Below, piece after piece: positions 49,015-56,731 of a stretch of 64,000 nt of DNA. Both the position numbers and the translations under genes were made by a program. The notes under the pieces were generated by a model. It had not been told where the DNA came from. It was given only the letters and a program-made list of their open reading frames with translations, and searched no databases. Within the stretch, counting starts at the first letter, position 1. Every line of letters begins with the position of its first letter. Origin of the DNA: Rhodocyclus purpureus (GTDB lineage Bacteria; Pseudomonadota; Gammaproteobacteria; Burkholderiales; Rhodocyclaceae); assembly GCF_016653115.1 (NCBI RefSeq), contig NZ_NHRX01000061.1, forward strand, positions 62,001 through 126,000. The letters run 5' to 3'.

Positions 49015-49308
49015 ATGCCTCTCTTGATCAGTGACCGCATCCGCGAAAAGCTGGCCGGGAAGAACCCTCCCGTGTCGGAACAGGAACTGGTTCAATGTTT
49101 CGCCAATCAAACCCGAGAACCTCTGATCGATCTGCGCAGCGAACACCTCACCGACCCGCCAACACGCTGGTTCGTGGGTGAGACCGACTACGGAAGAAAG
49201 ATCAAGATCATGTACGTCAATCGGCAAGAGGGTACGCACATCAAGTCGGCTTACGACGCCGATCAAAACATCATCCGTATATACAACAAGTACGCTAAGC
49301 CACTATGA
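49015..49308 (+). CDS. BrnT-like RelE-fold toxin candidate
   Basis: 97 residues (MPLLISDRIREKLAGKNPPV start; TRWFVGETDYGRKIKIMYVN core; HIKSAYDADQNIIRIYNKY end). This matches the small proteins sometimes annotated as ADP-ribosyl-dinitrogen-reductase hydrolase-like or DUF4258/BrnT-type, which fold like RelE ribonucleases. It is followed by a ribbon-helix-helix gene, the toxin-first order of BrnTA. mRNA cleavage is inferred from the family. Confidence 0.75.
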   Translation: MPLLISDRIREKLAGKNPPVSEQELVQCFANQTREPLIDLRSEHLTDPPTRWFVGETDYGRKIKIMYVNRQEGTHIKSAYDADQNIIRIYNKYAKPL

Positions 49309-49316
49309 GGAAAACC

Positions 49317-49682
49317 ATGGAAGCCACTCAACGCATCCCCGACACCGAAGAGGCGTGGGACACCGGCGAGCTGGGCGCTGACGAAGCCTTCGTTGGGCAT
49401 CTGTCCGAGGATGAGCGCGCCGCCGATTTTGCTGCGATCAACGAGTCGCTTGGCCTTCAACCCATCTCGATCCGCCTTGAAAAGTCGCTGATCGATGACT
49501 TCAAGTCGATCGCGACCATCAACGGGCTCGGCTATCAGACCCTGATGCGGCAGGCGCTCAAGCGCTTTGCCGAGTGCGAGAAAAAGCGGATCGTGGGGCA
49601 GATGGCGGCGCAGATGCGCGAGAGACAGAGCGCGCTCGCCGACGACAAGCCGAGAGCCCAGCGACAAAAAAAGGCCGCCTGA
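49317..49682 (+). CDS. BrnA-like ribbon-helix-helix antitoxin
   Basis: About 121 residues. The RHH region is LQPISIRLEKSLIDDFKSIA followed by a helix (GYQTLMRQALKRFAE), preceded by an acidic N-terminal part that could cover the toxin. Starts at 49305 (ATGA overlap with the toxin) and 49317 (AGGA 5-6 bases upstream) are both possible; the second is chosen. It probably represses its own promoter through the palindrome at 48982-48993. Confidence 0.78.
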   Translation: MEATQRIPDTEEAWDTGELGADEAFVGHLSEDERAADFAAINESLGLQPISIRLEKSLIDDFKSIATINGLGYQTLMRQALKRFAECEKKRIVGQMAAQMRERQSALADDKPRAQRQKKAA

Positions 49683-49702
49683 CCGGGCCCATCAACCAGA
49701 CG

Positions 49703-49725
49703 AAGCCGCCTCCGGGCGGCTTTTT
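49703..49725 (+). terminator. terminator of the toxin-antitoxin operon
   Basis: AAGCCGCC (49703-49710), TCCG loop, GGCGGCTT and five T. It closes the two-gene unit 20 bases after the antitoxin stop. Confidence 0.85.
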
Positions 49726-49837
49726 CACATCTGGGGCATGCTACGTTCGCCCGGAAAATGATGCCGGTCAGTGGTCAGGCATCGCCGCAGCAGGCATAAG
49801 AAAGCCCGCGCGGGACGGCCTGGACCGCCGCCGCGCG

Positions 49838-50812
49838 CTATATCAGCCGGGCAGTTTTCGGAAGGGGATCGACGCGCTCGACGTACATCAGCCGGGGACG
49901 GCCTTGCGGGTCGCATTCGTAACGCCCCGACACCTGAACCGCGCTGCCTAGCATGGCTTTGGCCTGTTCGATGTGCAGCACGGGCAAGGCGCAGCGCACG
50001 ACGCCGTCTGCCGTGCGCAGATGAAAGCGCGTCTTGTCCAAATCCGCCTCGCGCACTTCACCCTGAAACACTCCTTCGCGCAAGCGGTCGACCACGGGGC
50101 GCCGGAACGCCTCTTGAAGAACGACGCGCTCGCGTTGCGACAGCGAGGCGCTTCCGTATTGCCGCGACGAAATCCCCAGAGTATGGATGCCGCGCTTTCC
50201 GGTCGGCGCGAACGCCAACAACGACATGAGCGCAGCGTCGCGCTGTGCCGGGTCGGGCTCCGCTTCGTTCAGACCTGGGCGTAGCGCTTCGTCGTCGATG
50301 AAACGCGCGAGCATCGGCAGCCGTGCCGCGGTGTCGACCAGTCGCTCGCCAAGGCCGCTGTCCTCTGCCAGCAACGGCGATTCCGGCATCATCAGCTTGA
50401 GTCCGATCCACACGCTGCCAGGGGCAATTCCAGACAGACGCAGGTCCGCCTCTCGCGAAATGCGTTTGCCGTCGACGCCCATCAGGTCGAGTGTCGCCCG
50501 GATTAGGGCACGCATGTTCTTGTTGGCGGTTCCCGTCAGCCAGTTGAGTGCGGACAGCCAGGGCAGATTGTGTTCGGCGCCCGGCCCCTCGGCATGCAGG
50601 ACCAGATCGGAGTGCTCGACCACCTGGAACAGCGGGTAGGACTCGTACGCGATCTTGTCGATCTGGTCGATGATGCCCCTTACCAGGTCCGCCGCATCGA
50701 CAGCGATGCCTTGATCCTTGGCGAGCAGGCCGACGCCGATGCTGTGCTCAAGGAAAATACGCATCGCGTCTTTGGGCGTTCCGTCCCAGAGCGGACGAAC
50801 GTCTGTCATCAT
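49838..50812 (-). CDS. unknown 324-residue protein, partner of the DUF6932 gene
   Basis: A soluble-looking protein with an N-terminal helical domain (GTPKDAMRIFLEHSIGVGLL start), a central region (SALNWLTGTANKNMRALIRAT, LSGIAPGSVWIGLKLMMPES) and a C-terminal beta-rich domain (FQGEVREADLDKTRFHLRT, QVSGRYECDPQGRPRLMYVE) reminiscent of small barrels. No family recognised. Its start overlaps the DUF6932 stop by 4 bases, so both are translated together. The unit lies directly downstream of the CI-like repressor, the position of lambda rexAB, and GC is lower than in the host genes. Confidence 0.8.
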   Translation of the reverse strand: MMTDVRPLWDGTPKDAMRIFLEHSIGVGLLAKDQGIAVDAADLVRGIIDQIDKIAYESYPLFQVVEHSDLVLHAEGPGAEHNLPWLSALNWLTGTANKNMRALIRATLDLMGVDGKRISREADLRLSGIAPGSVWIGLKLMMPESPLLAEDSGLGERLVDTAARLPMLARFIDDEALRPGLNEAEPDPAQRDAALMSLLAFAPTGKRGIHTLGISSRQYGSASLSQRERVVLQEAFRRPVVDRLREGVFQGEVREADLDKTRFHLRTADGVVRCALPVLHIEQAKAMLGSAVQVSGRYECDPQGRPRLMYVERVDPLPKTARLI

Positions 50813-51264
50813 GGAACGATCCTCAGAATACCTTTCGGATGGGTGCGATCGAGCTGCAATTCCGCCGCTGCCTTGTCGCCCAAGTACTGAAAAAACTTAG
50901 CTAAGTCGTTCGGCAAGGCCGGGTGACGAGGCCACACGTCCACATGATACTTCGTCTTGAGGTCTGCCCGCTCGCATTGGCAGCGAAGCATGAAAACTAC
51001 CGCCTGCTCCAGTGGCGCCTGCGGATGGAGGTCGAACACGGCATCGATGTCATCGGGGTCTGGCTTTCTCCGGACGAAACTGCCATCAACCAGCACCGCC
51101 GCCGGAAGGCCTTGCGGTGCCCACCATTCGGCGAGCAATCGTTGCAGTCCTGATAGCAACATCACCCTTCGCGGCGTCCAGCAAAAACGCTGCTCGATTT
51201 CCGCCGTGGTCGCGTCGTGGATGCCAGGCGGCAGCAGGCCGTGTTCGTCGTGATCGGGAATCAT
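50809..51264 (-). CDS. DUF6932-like protein with nucleotidyltransferase-type motif
   Basis: 151 residues. LLPPGIHDATTAEIEQRFCW and AAVLVDGSFVRRKPDPDDID plus AVFD match the DUF6932 pattern, in which GS followed by DxD resembles the active site of MNT-type minimal nucleotidyltransferases. The start at 51264 is preferred to 51270 because AAGAAGG then has a 6-base spacing. The gene follows the repressor stop by 34 bases with no visible terminator or promoter, so it is probably transcribed with cI in lysogens. A nucleotidyltransferase-dependent toxin or defence function is inferred. Confidence 0.8.
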   Translation of the reverse strand: MIPDHDEHGLLPPGIHDATTAEIEQRFCWTPRRVMLLSGLQRLLAEWWAPQGLPAAVLVDGSFVRRKPDPDDIDAVFDLHPQAPLEQAVVFMLRCQCERADLKTKYHVDVWPRHPALPNDLAKFFQYLGDKAAAELQLDRTHPKGILRIVP

Positions 51265-51298
51265 GGCCATCCTTCTTGTCTCCCCCTTTGGGTCGTTG

Positions 51299-52078
51299 TT
51301 AAGGCTTGCACGTCTTGAACCACCGCCGTACCTGGCCGAGGATGGTCAGGCGGTCGGCTTCGCGCGGGGTGGCGATCTGGTCAGGGTAGAGCTCCTTGTC
51401 GGGATTGTCGGAGACGATGCGCAGGTTGCCGCTGAGCACGTCGGCGATCAGCCGCTTGACGATGAGGTGCTCGTTCCACGCCAGGCAGTAGATGCCGTCG
51501 CCGCGAAACTCGCGCACGCGCACGTCGACGAACATCAGCGAGCCGTCGTCTATGGTCGGCTGCATGCTGATGCCGGCGCACGTGACCAGCTTGACGTACT
51601 CGGGGTTCGCCGTGCCCAGGTTCTCCAGCGCCCACGACTTCAACACCGGCAGGTTGGCGACGATGTCGGAGCGGTCGATGCATTCGGCGCCGGCGCCGGC
51701 GGACATCCGCACGTCGTGGATCTCGAGCTGGACGTAGTCGGCGTGCGTCGGCTGCGGTAGCGCTTGGCGCGAAGCGTCGGCGGCCGGGGCGGCGTCTGTT
51801 GCCGGAGACAGCGCCGAGACGGTGCGCGCTTCAGCGGCCAGCCGCGGCGAGAAGTCTTCGATGGCGCAGCCCAGCGCTTTTGCGAACTTCGCCGCAGCAG
51901 CGAGATTCAGCGGCGATTTCGCATTGAGGTATTGCCACACCATGCCCTGCGTGCCGATGCCCGTTTCCGCACCGAATTCAGCCTGTGATCCGACGGCGCG
52001 TTCGACGTAAATCGCCTTGAGCGCCTTGGCCTCACGGGTATGGACGTCCTCAATCTTCGAAGCTTTTGTTTTTGGCAT
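51299..52078 (-). CDS. CI-like repressor with S24 peptidase domain
   Basis: 259 residues. The N-terminal helix-turn-helix is around 30-60 (SQAEFGAETGIGTQGMVWQYL). The C-terminal LexA/S24 domain (150-255) has Ser in CAGISMQPTIDDG and Lys in HLIVKRLIAD, with Ala-Gly (MSAGAGAE) as the probable self-cleavage site, so RecA-induced prophage induction is expected. It is transcribed leftward from a promoter whose predicted start is the ATG itself. It probably binds the TAGCG-N-CGCTA sites on both sides of itself. Confidence 0.93.
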   Translation of the reverse strand: MPKTKASKIEDVHTREAKALKAIYVERAVGSQAEFGAETGIGTQGMVWQYLNAKSPLNLAAAAKFAKALGCAIEDFSPRLAAEARTVSALSPATDAAPAADASRQALPQPTHADYVQLEIHDVRMSAGAGAECIDRSDIVANLPVLKSWALENLGTANPEYVKLVTCAGISMQPTIDDGSLMFVDVRVREFRGDGIYCLAWNEHLIVKRLIADVLSGNLRIVSDNPDKELYPDQIATPREADRLTILGQVRRWFKTCKP

Positions 52079-52084
52079 GGCTCG

Positions 52085-52153
52085 ATCATAAGCAACGCTA
52101 TTTTATCTGCAACGAGCAGCACTATTGACGCGATTAAATAGCGGCGCTAGTAT
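52085..52153. promoter_or_regulatory. divergent cI/cro promoters with three operators (OR-like)
   Basis: Rightward: TTGACG (52125-52130), 17 bases, TAGTAT (52148-52153). Leftward: TTGCAG (52112-52107), 16 bases, TATGAT (52090-52085). Three sites related to TAGCG-N-CGCTA lie at 52139-52149 (10 of 10 positions), 52114-52124 (7 of 10) and 52090-52100 (8 of 10), centres 25 and 24 bp apart. The first covers the cro promoter, the third the cI promoter, the second lies between. Confidence 0.8.
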
Positions 52154-52159
52154 GTTCCT

Positions 52160-52567
52160 ATGAACAACATCCTCACCATCCGCGAGCGGCTGAAGCTGTC
52201 ACAAGCGGCCTTTGGCAAGGCCATCGGCGTGACGCAGGGCAACGTCTCGCACTACGAGCGCGGACAGGAAGTGCCGCCGGACGTGGCCCGCCGGGTCATC
52301 GCCGCCGCGGCGCTGCATGGACTGCACATTTCCTTCGACGACATCTACGGCATCGAGGTGCGCGCCGGCGGCAGCAAGTCGCCCGCTAAGACCTACGTCT
52401 GCGTCTGCGCTCCCGTGGGCGCACCGCCTGCCGAGCGTGCCGACCATTCGGGCGGCGCCACCGAAATGGTCGACGAGCACCCCTGCGGCCTCTGCGACCC
52501 GCGCCAGTCCGACCGCCGCACCCACCCCGACCGCCGCCAAGCGCGGCACAACGAAGAGGCCGTCTGA
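52160..52567 (+). CDS. Cro-like XRE-family repressor
   Basis: 135 residues. The helix-turn-helix is LSQAAFGKAIGVTQGNVSHYERG, near residues 13-35. The C-terminal half after residue 70 is unusual for Cro: it contains a few Cys and basic segments (CVCAPVGAPP, CGLCDPRQSDRR). The predicted transcript begins at the ATG and no ribosome site is seen, so the mRNA may be leaderless. Divergent from the CI-like gene. Confidence 0.85.
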   Translation: MNNILTIRERLKLSQAAFGKAIGVTQGNVSHYERGQEVPPDVARRVIAAAALHGLHISFDDIYGIEVRAGGSKSPAKTYVCVCAPVGAPPAERADHSGGATEMVDEHPCGLCDPRQSDRRTHPDRRQARHNEEAV

Positions 52568-52579
52568 TGTCATCCGATT

Positions 52580-52834
52580 TCACGCTTCAGATATCGACGA
52601 CGCTGGACGGCGTTTGCGTGACGCTGGCCGTTCAAGTCGCGCCCGCTGATCTAGGAAGGCTGCTTGAAGTTCGAGAACGCGGGTTTTCAGGCGATGAAGT
52701 TTCAGGTCTTGCCCAAGCGACTCTTCCGGCATTGCTGCCAGCATTGTTTCAAGCGCGCGATCAATGGTTGCAAAGTCTATCGGCGGCGCATCGCCGTCTG
52801 CTTGCGTCTGAGATCGAGGCGCTTCGGTCGTCAT
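52580..52834 (-). CDS. hypothetical leftward gene antisense to the cro transcript
   Basis: 84 residues, helical (DFATIDRALETMLAAMPEES region) with a basic tail. GAGGGGAG lies 6 bases before the ATG and the gene follows 52847-53059 by 12 bases, which favours it over the rightward open frame 52567-52836 on the same DNA. Third-position GC is low in both frames, so the choice is not certain. Confidence 0.5.
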   Translation of the reverse strand: MTTEAPRSQTQADGDAPPIDFATIDRALETMLAAMPEESLGQDLKLHRLKTRVLELQAAFLDQRARLERPASRKRRPASSISEA

Positions 52835-52846
52835 GATCGGCTCCCC

Positions 52847-53059
52847 TCAATTCCGGTCGGGCAGCCGCGCTTCGACCGTGCGCGCGATTTCGTCGAGCAG
52901 GCCGGCGCTCGGTCCTTGCCCGCGCTGCTCGGCTTCGTCGGCAAGCCGGCGCAGGTCGGCGGCGAGCCTGGCCGGGTCGACCTGCTCGCCAAGCGCGATC
53001 GCCAGTCCACCCAGGGCGTCGGTGATGGCTTGTATGGCTTCCTGATCGGTCAGTTTCAT
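52847..53059 (-). CDS. small leftward phage protein
   Basis: 70 residues, helical and acidic (MKLTDQEAIQAITDALGGLA start, ADLRRLADEAEQRG centre). GGAAGGAA lies 5 bases upstream of the ATG and codon third positions are strongly GC, as in true genes here. In-frame GTG/ATG at 53140/53137 would add about 27 residues. It runs against the flow of the rightward early genes. No family recognised. Confidence 0.75.
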   Translation of the reverse strand: MKLTDQEAIQAITDALGGLAIALGEQVDPARLAADLRRLADEAEQRGQGPSAGLLDEIARTVEARLPDRN

Positions 53060-53171
53060 GGGCGTTCCTTCCGTTTCGAGGCTGATGAAGTGGAATTCGC
53101 ATTCTCCCACGGTCGGGGCGCCCGCCTTTTCGAGCATCACCTCCCCAAGCCGCGACGGCGGCGTTTTGGCC

Positions 53172-53203
53172 CCGGGGGTCTCGCGATCCCCGGGCTTTTT
53201 TTC
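53172..53203 (+). terminator. early rightward terminator (tR1-like position)
   Basis: CCCGGGG on the left pairs with CCCCGGG (near 53188-53194) and is followed by seven T. It lies between cro and the CII-like gene, as tR1 does in lambda. Confidence 0.75.
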
Positions 53204-53259
53204 ATGATGGTCGGGGGCGATGTGTTCTTCAACGGCAATAAAAAGGGAGGTCTACCGAG

Positions 53260-53760
53260 ATGACATGCCGTTACACCGAGATCAATCAGCACGATGCGCT
53301 GTACATTGCGGCGCGCGCTTACCCCGGCGGGGTCGAGGCCATGGCCCAGCGCATGGGCACGGCAGCGCATGTGCTGTACAAGAAGCTGCGGCCGGCCGTC
53401 GCGACGCATCACGTCAATTACGAGGAGGTCTCGGAGATCGTCGAGCACCTCGAGGCGGCCGGTAAGTCGGACATGGCCGACCTGGCGTTGTCGGCGTTCG
53501 CGTGGCGTCATGGCCGCGTCCTCGTCCGCTTGCCAGAGACGAGCGCTGCCGGCGGCGAGCTGTTCGCCCTGGTGCTGCAGCTCATGCGCGAGGAGGGCGC
53601 ACTGGCGGCGCACATCGACGCGGCGCTGGCCGACGACGGCCGCATCGATGATGCCGAGCTGGCAACGGTCGAGAAGGATCTGCAGGAGTGCATCTCCGCG
53701 CTCGTGGTGCTGCGCGACCAGGTGCGCGCGCGGCACGCGGCCGACCAGCGGAAGGGCTGA
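53260..53760 (+). CDS. phage regulatory CII-family protein (CP76-type)
   Basis: 166 residues. The N-terminal half matches the CII/CP76 pattern: DALYIAARAYPGGVEAMAQRMG, VLYKKLRPAV and the helix NYEEVSEIVEHLEAAG, which form a DNA-binding domain. The C-terminal half is helical. GGGAGG lies 8-9 bases upstream. It should regulate the lysis-lysogeny choice or early gene expression; which promoter it acts on is not visible. Confidence 0.8.
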   Translation: MTCRYTEINQHDALYIAARAYPGGVEAMAQRMGTAAHVLYKKLRPAVATHHVNYEEVSEIVEHLEAAGKSDMADLALSAFAWRHGRVLVRLPETSAAGGELFALVLQLMREEGALAAHIDAALADDGRIDDAELATVEKDLQECISALVVLRDQVRARHAADQRKG

Positions 53761-53766
53761 TCGGTG

Positions 53767-56457
53767 ATGCACCGAATCGACCAGTCGGATATCGACGCGC
53801 TTCTGGCGCGGGTCGATATCGTTTCCGTCATCGACCAGTTCGTCCCGCTGAAGAAGGCGGGGTCGGAATTCGAGGCGCTGTGCCCGTTTCACTCGGAGAA
53901 GACGCCGTCGTTCCGCGTCGTCCCGGCCAAGGGCTTCTATCACTGCCACGGCTGCGGCACGCACGGCAACGCGATCGATTTCATGATGGAGTACGGCTCG
54001 ATGGGTTTCCGCGAGGCGTTCCAGGCGCTCGGGGGTGTCATCCCGGGCGAAGAGAACGCGCCGGCGCTGCCTGTACGCCCGGCACCGGCTCCGCGCGCAG
54101 ACGTTCAGGCCGATGATGAGTCGCCGTGGGTGGCGGTCCTGCCGGCGCCGGCGGATGCGCCAGAGCCGCCGCGGGCGCATTACGTGCGCGGCCTGCCGGA
54201 GTGCGTGTGGGCGTACCGCAACTTTACGGGCTCGCTGCTCGGCTTCGTCTATCGCTTCCGCCGTTCGGGCGGCGGCAAGGAGACGCTGCCGCTGGTGTGG
54301 TGCCGCAACGAACTGACCGGCGCCTGCGAGTGGCGCTGGAAGGCGTTCCCCGAGCCGCGCCCGCTGTACGGGCTGGACCGCCTGGCGGCGCGACCGTCGG
54401 CGCCGGTGCTGGTGGTCGAGGGCGAGAAGTGCGCGGATGCGGGCCATCTGGCGCTGCCGGACTTCGTCACGGTGTCGTGGCCCGGCGGCGGCAAAGCGGT
54501 GAGCAAGGCGAGCTGGGAGGCGCTGCGCGATCGCGAGGTCTGGCTGTGGCCGGACTGCGACGCGGCGCGCGTGCCGCTGACGCAGGATCAATTGCTCGAG
54601 CTGGTCGGCGATCCCGAGCTGTCGGCGCTGCCGCGTTCACGCGAGCGGACGGCGCGCCTGCAGGCGGCGGTGAAGTTGCACCAGGAGGCGGTCGATGCTG
54701 CTGCTGCAAGGCAGCCGCTGCTGCCGGTCGAGGAGCAGCCGGGGGTGCGCGCGATGAACGAGGTCGCCGAGATCCTGCGCGGCCTGGGCTGCACGGTGCG
54801 CCTGGTGCCGATCCCGGACCCGGGCGAGGCGCCGTCGGGGTGGGACATCGCCGATGCGATCGAGGACGGGCTGCTCGGTGAGGCGCTCGCCGTGCGCGTG
54901 CGGTCGGCGCCGTTGCTGTTCTCGTCGGACCTTGCTGCCGCCGATGCGTGCGATGCGGACGATGCTTCCCCGCTGCCGTGGGAGGAGGGTGCGCCTGCGG
55001 ACTCTCCCGTTCCCTCTGGAGGCGAGGCGTCGCCAGCGGCCCCGGCGCACTCCGGGGGGGCGGGGGCGGAGGCCGCAGGATCCACGAGCCAGCCGGGGGC
55101 GGCGAAGCCGAAGAAGGAGAAGAAGCCGGTCGATTGGAACAAGTTCAACGACTTGGCAGAAAACTTCGTGCTGGTCTATGGCACCGATACGGTGTGGGAC
55201 TGCCTCCAGAAGATGCTGATCAAGGTCAATCATCTGCGTCTGGCGTTCGGTTCCGACCTGGTCAAGATGTGGCTGGGGTCGGAGAAGCGGCGCATGGTCC
55301 GGCTGGATCAGTTGGTGTTCGAGCCTGGGCGTGAGGTCGAGTATCCGGCCATCAACCTCTTCGACGGCTTCGAGATGAAGCCGAAGCGCGGGGACTGCGA
55401 TCCGCTGATCGAGCTGCTGGCGTACCTGTGCCGGGATTCTGCCGAGACACCCGAAGACGTCGAGCGCGTCGTCGATTGGGTGCTCAAGTGGCTCGCGCTG
55501 CCCTTGCAGCGGCCGGGGGCGAAGATGCGCTCGGCGCTGGTGTTCCACGGCCCGCAGGGCGCCGGCAAGAACCTGTTCTTCGAGTCGGTGGCAGCGATCT
55601 ACGGGAAGTATTCGATCGTGGTCGGCCAGGGGCAGCTCGAGTCGCAGTACAACGAGTGGTGCTCGCGCCGGCTGATGGCGATCGGCGACGAGGTCATCGC
55701 GCGCGCGGAGCTCTATCACCACAAGAACAAGCTGAAGTCGCTGATCACCGGCGAGACGATCCCGATCGAGCAGAAGTTCATGCCGATGCGTGTCGAGTCG
55801 AATCACCTGAACGTGGTGTTCCTGTCGAACGAGACGCAGCCGCTGGCATTGGAGGAGGGCGACCGCCGCTATTTCGTCGTCTACACGCCGTCGCAGAACC
55901 AGGAGGGGCTGTACGAGCGGGTGGATCAGTGCCTCAGGGCCGGTGGCGCGGAAGCGCTGTACCGCTATCTGCTCGATTACCCGCTCGGCGACTTTTCCGA
56001 GTTCACGCGGCCGCTGATGACGACGGCCAAGCGTGACCTGATCGAGCTGGGTCTGCGCCCGGCGGAACGCTTCATCCGCGAGTGGCTGGCTGGGTATCTC
56101 CCGCTCCCTCTTCAGGTGTGTTCGGCAACGCAGCTCTACCGGGCCTTCCGGCGTTGGTGCGGGGCGACCGGGGAGCGCTTCCCGCCGCCTCAGGAGCAAT
56201 TCACCAAGGTGGTGCAGAAGTACGTCTCCCAGCTGAGCGAGAAGGCCGGCAAGCCGCTGCTGATCCGCTACAAGGTGGTCAAGCTGTCCGACCCGGTGCG
56301 CGGCAAGCGCTGCGATCGCATGTGGATACCGTCCGGCTGCGGGGCACCCGAAGGCATGACCGAGGGCGCGTGGGCGGCCGATTCGTCAGTTGCGTTCGAG
56401 AAGCCGCTGCACGACTTCCTGAGCGAGGGCGTGCCTGCGGGCACGGTGGGGCAGTGA
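53767..56457 (+). CDS. phage primase-helicase (CHC2 zinc finger, SF3-type helicase)
   Basis: 896 residues. The CHC2 zinc finger (CPFHSEKTPSFRVVPAKGFYHCHGCGTHG) is split at residues about 38-66; the middle has a toprim-like region (VLVVEGEKCADAGHLALP, WPDCDAAR) near 215-270; a disordered Ala/Pro/Gly linker follows; the C-terminal helicase has Walker A FHGPQGAGKN near residue 598 and IGDEVIARAELYHHKNKLKSLI. It would unwind and prime phage DNA. Starts GTG 53764 and ATG 53767 are adjacent. The iteron array lies directly downstream. Confidence 0.9.
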   Translation: MHRIDQSDIDALLARVDIVSVIDQFVPLKKAGSEFEALCPFHSEKTPSFRVVPAKGFYHCHGCGTHGNAIDFMMEYGSMGFREAFQALGGVIPGEENAPALPVRPAPAPRADVQADDESPWVAVLPAPADAPEPPRAHYVRGLPECVWAYRNFTGSLLGFVYRFRRSGGGKETLPLVWCRNELTGACEWRWKAFPEPRPLYGLDRLAARPSAPVLVVEGEKCADAGHLALPDFVTVSWPGGGKAVSKASWEALRDREVWLWPDCDAARVPLTQDQLLELVGDPELSALPRSRERTARLQAAVKLHQEAVDAAAARQPLLPVEEQPGVRAMNEVAEILRGLGCTVRLVPIPDPGEAPSGWDIADAIEDGLLGEALAVRVRSAPLLFSSDLAAADACDADDASPLPWEEGAPADSPVPSGGEASPAAPAHSGGAGAEAAGSTSQPGAAKPKKEKKPVDWNKFNDLAENFVLVYGTDTVWDCLQKMLIKVNHLRLAFGSDLVKMWLGSEKRRMVRLDQLVFEPGREVEYPAINLFDGFEMKPKRGDCDPLIELLAYLCRDSAETPEDVERVVDWVLKWLALPLQRPGAKMRSALVFHGPQGAGKNLFFESVAAIYGKYSIVVGQGQLESQYNEWCSRRLMAIGDEVIARAELYHHKNKLKSLITGETIPIEQKFMPMRVESNHLNVVFLSNETQPLALEEGDRRYFVVYTPSQNQEGLYERVDQCLRAGGAEALYRYLLDYPLGDFSEFTRPLMTTAKRDLIELGLRPAERFIREWLAGYLPLPLQVCSATQLYRAFRRWCGATGERFPPPQEQFTKVVQKYVSQLSEKAGKPLLIRYKVVKLSDPVRGKRCDRMWIPSGCGAPEGMTEGAWAADSSVAFEKPLHDFLSEGVPAGTVGQ

Positions 56458-56469
56458 TGCGCGGCGCCG

Positions 56470-56709
56470 GTTACGCGGTTACGCCAGCGGTTACGCGGGA
56501 GTTACGCCGTAACTCATTGAAGTTACGCAGGTTACGCGTAAAGCGCGCGCGCGTATACGTGAGCGATTTACGCCGCTGCGCTCTGACGTTGACGTAGTGC
56601 ATTGGTGTAGGTTGTTCATGTGCGGGAAAAAAGCGCGTAACCGCGTAACTTGCGTAACTTCAGATACTTACGGCGTAACCACCGCGTAACTTTTACGTTT
56701 TGACGTAAC
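56470..56709. other. iteron array, probable phage replication origin
   Basis: GTTACGC occurs forward at 56470, 56478, 56490, 56501, 56522 and 56531, and reversed (GCGTAAC) at 56635, 56643, 56652, 56673 and 56684, with variant copies at 56507-56513 and 56703-56709. The two groups face each other across about 97 bases that include an alternating GCGCGC segment. The 274-base gap carries no gene. Directly repeated short iterons behind a helicase-primase gene are what phage origins look like. Confidence 0.7.
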
Positions 56710-56731
56710 TGCAAGGAAAGAAGGGGGATAA

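Noticed and set aside
52567-52836. Rightward 89-residue frame linked to cro by TGATG
   Set aside because: It has AGAGG upstream, but the opposite strand has two coupled genes with stronger sites, one with clear GC-rich third positions. Kept as a finding, not a feature.
56082-56597. Rightward frame running from the primase 3' end into the iteron region
   Set aside because: Starts inside the primase gene in another frame with no ribosome site; the part over the iterons is just the repeats translated.
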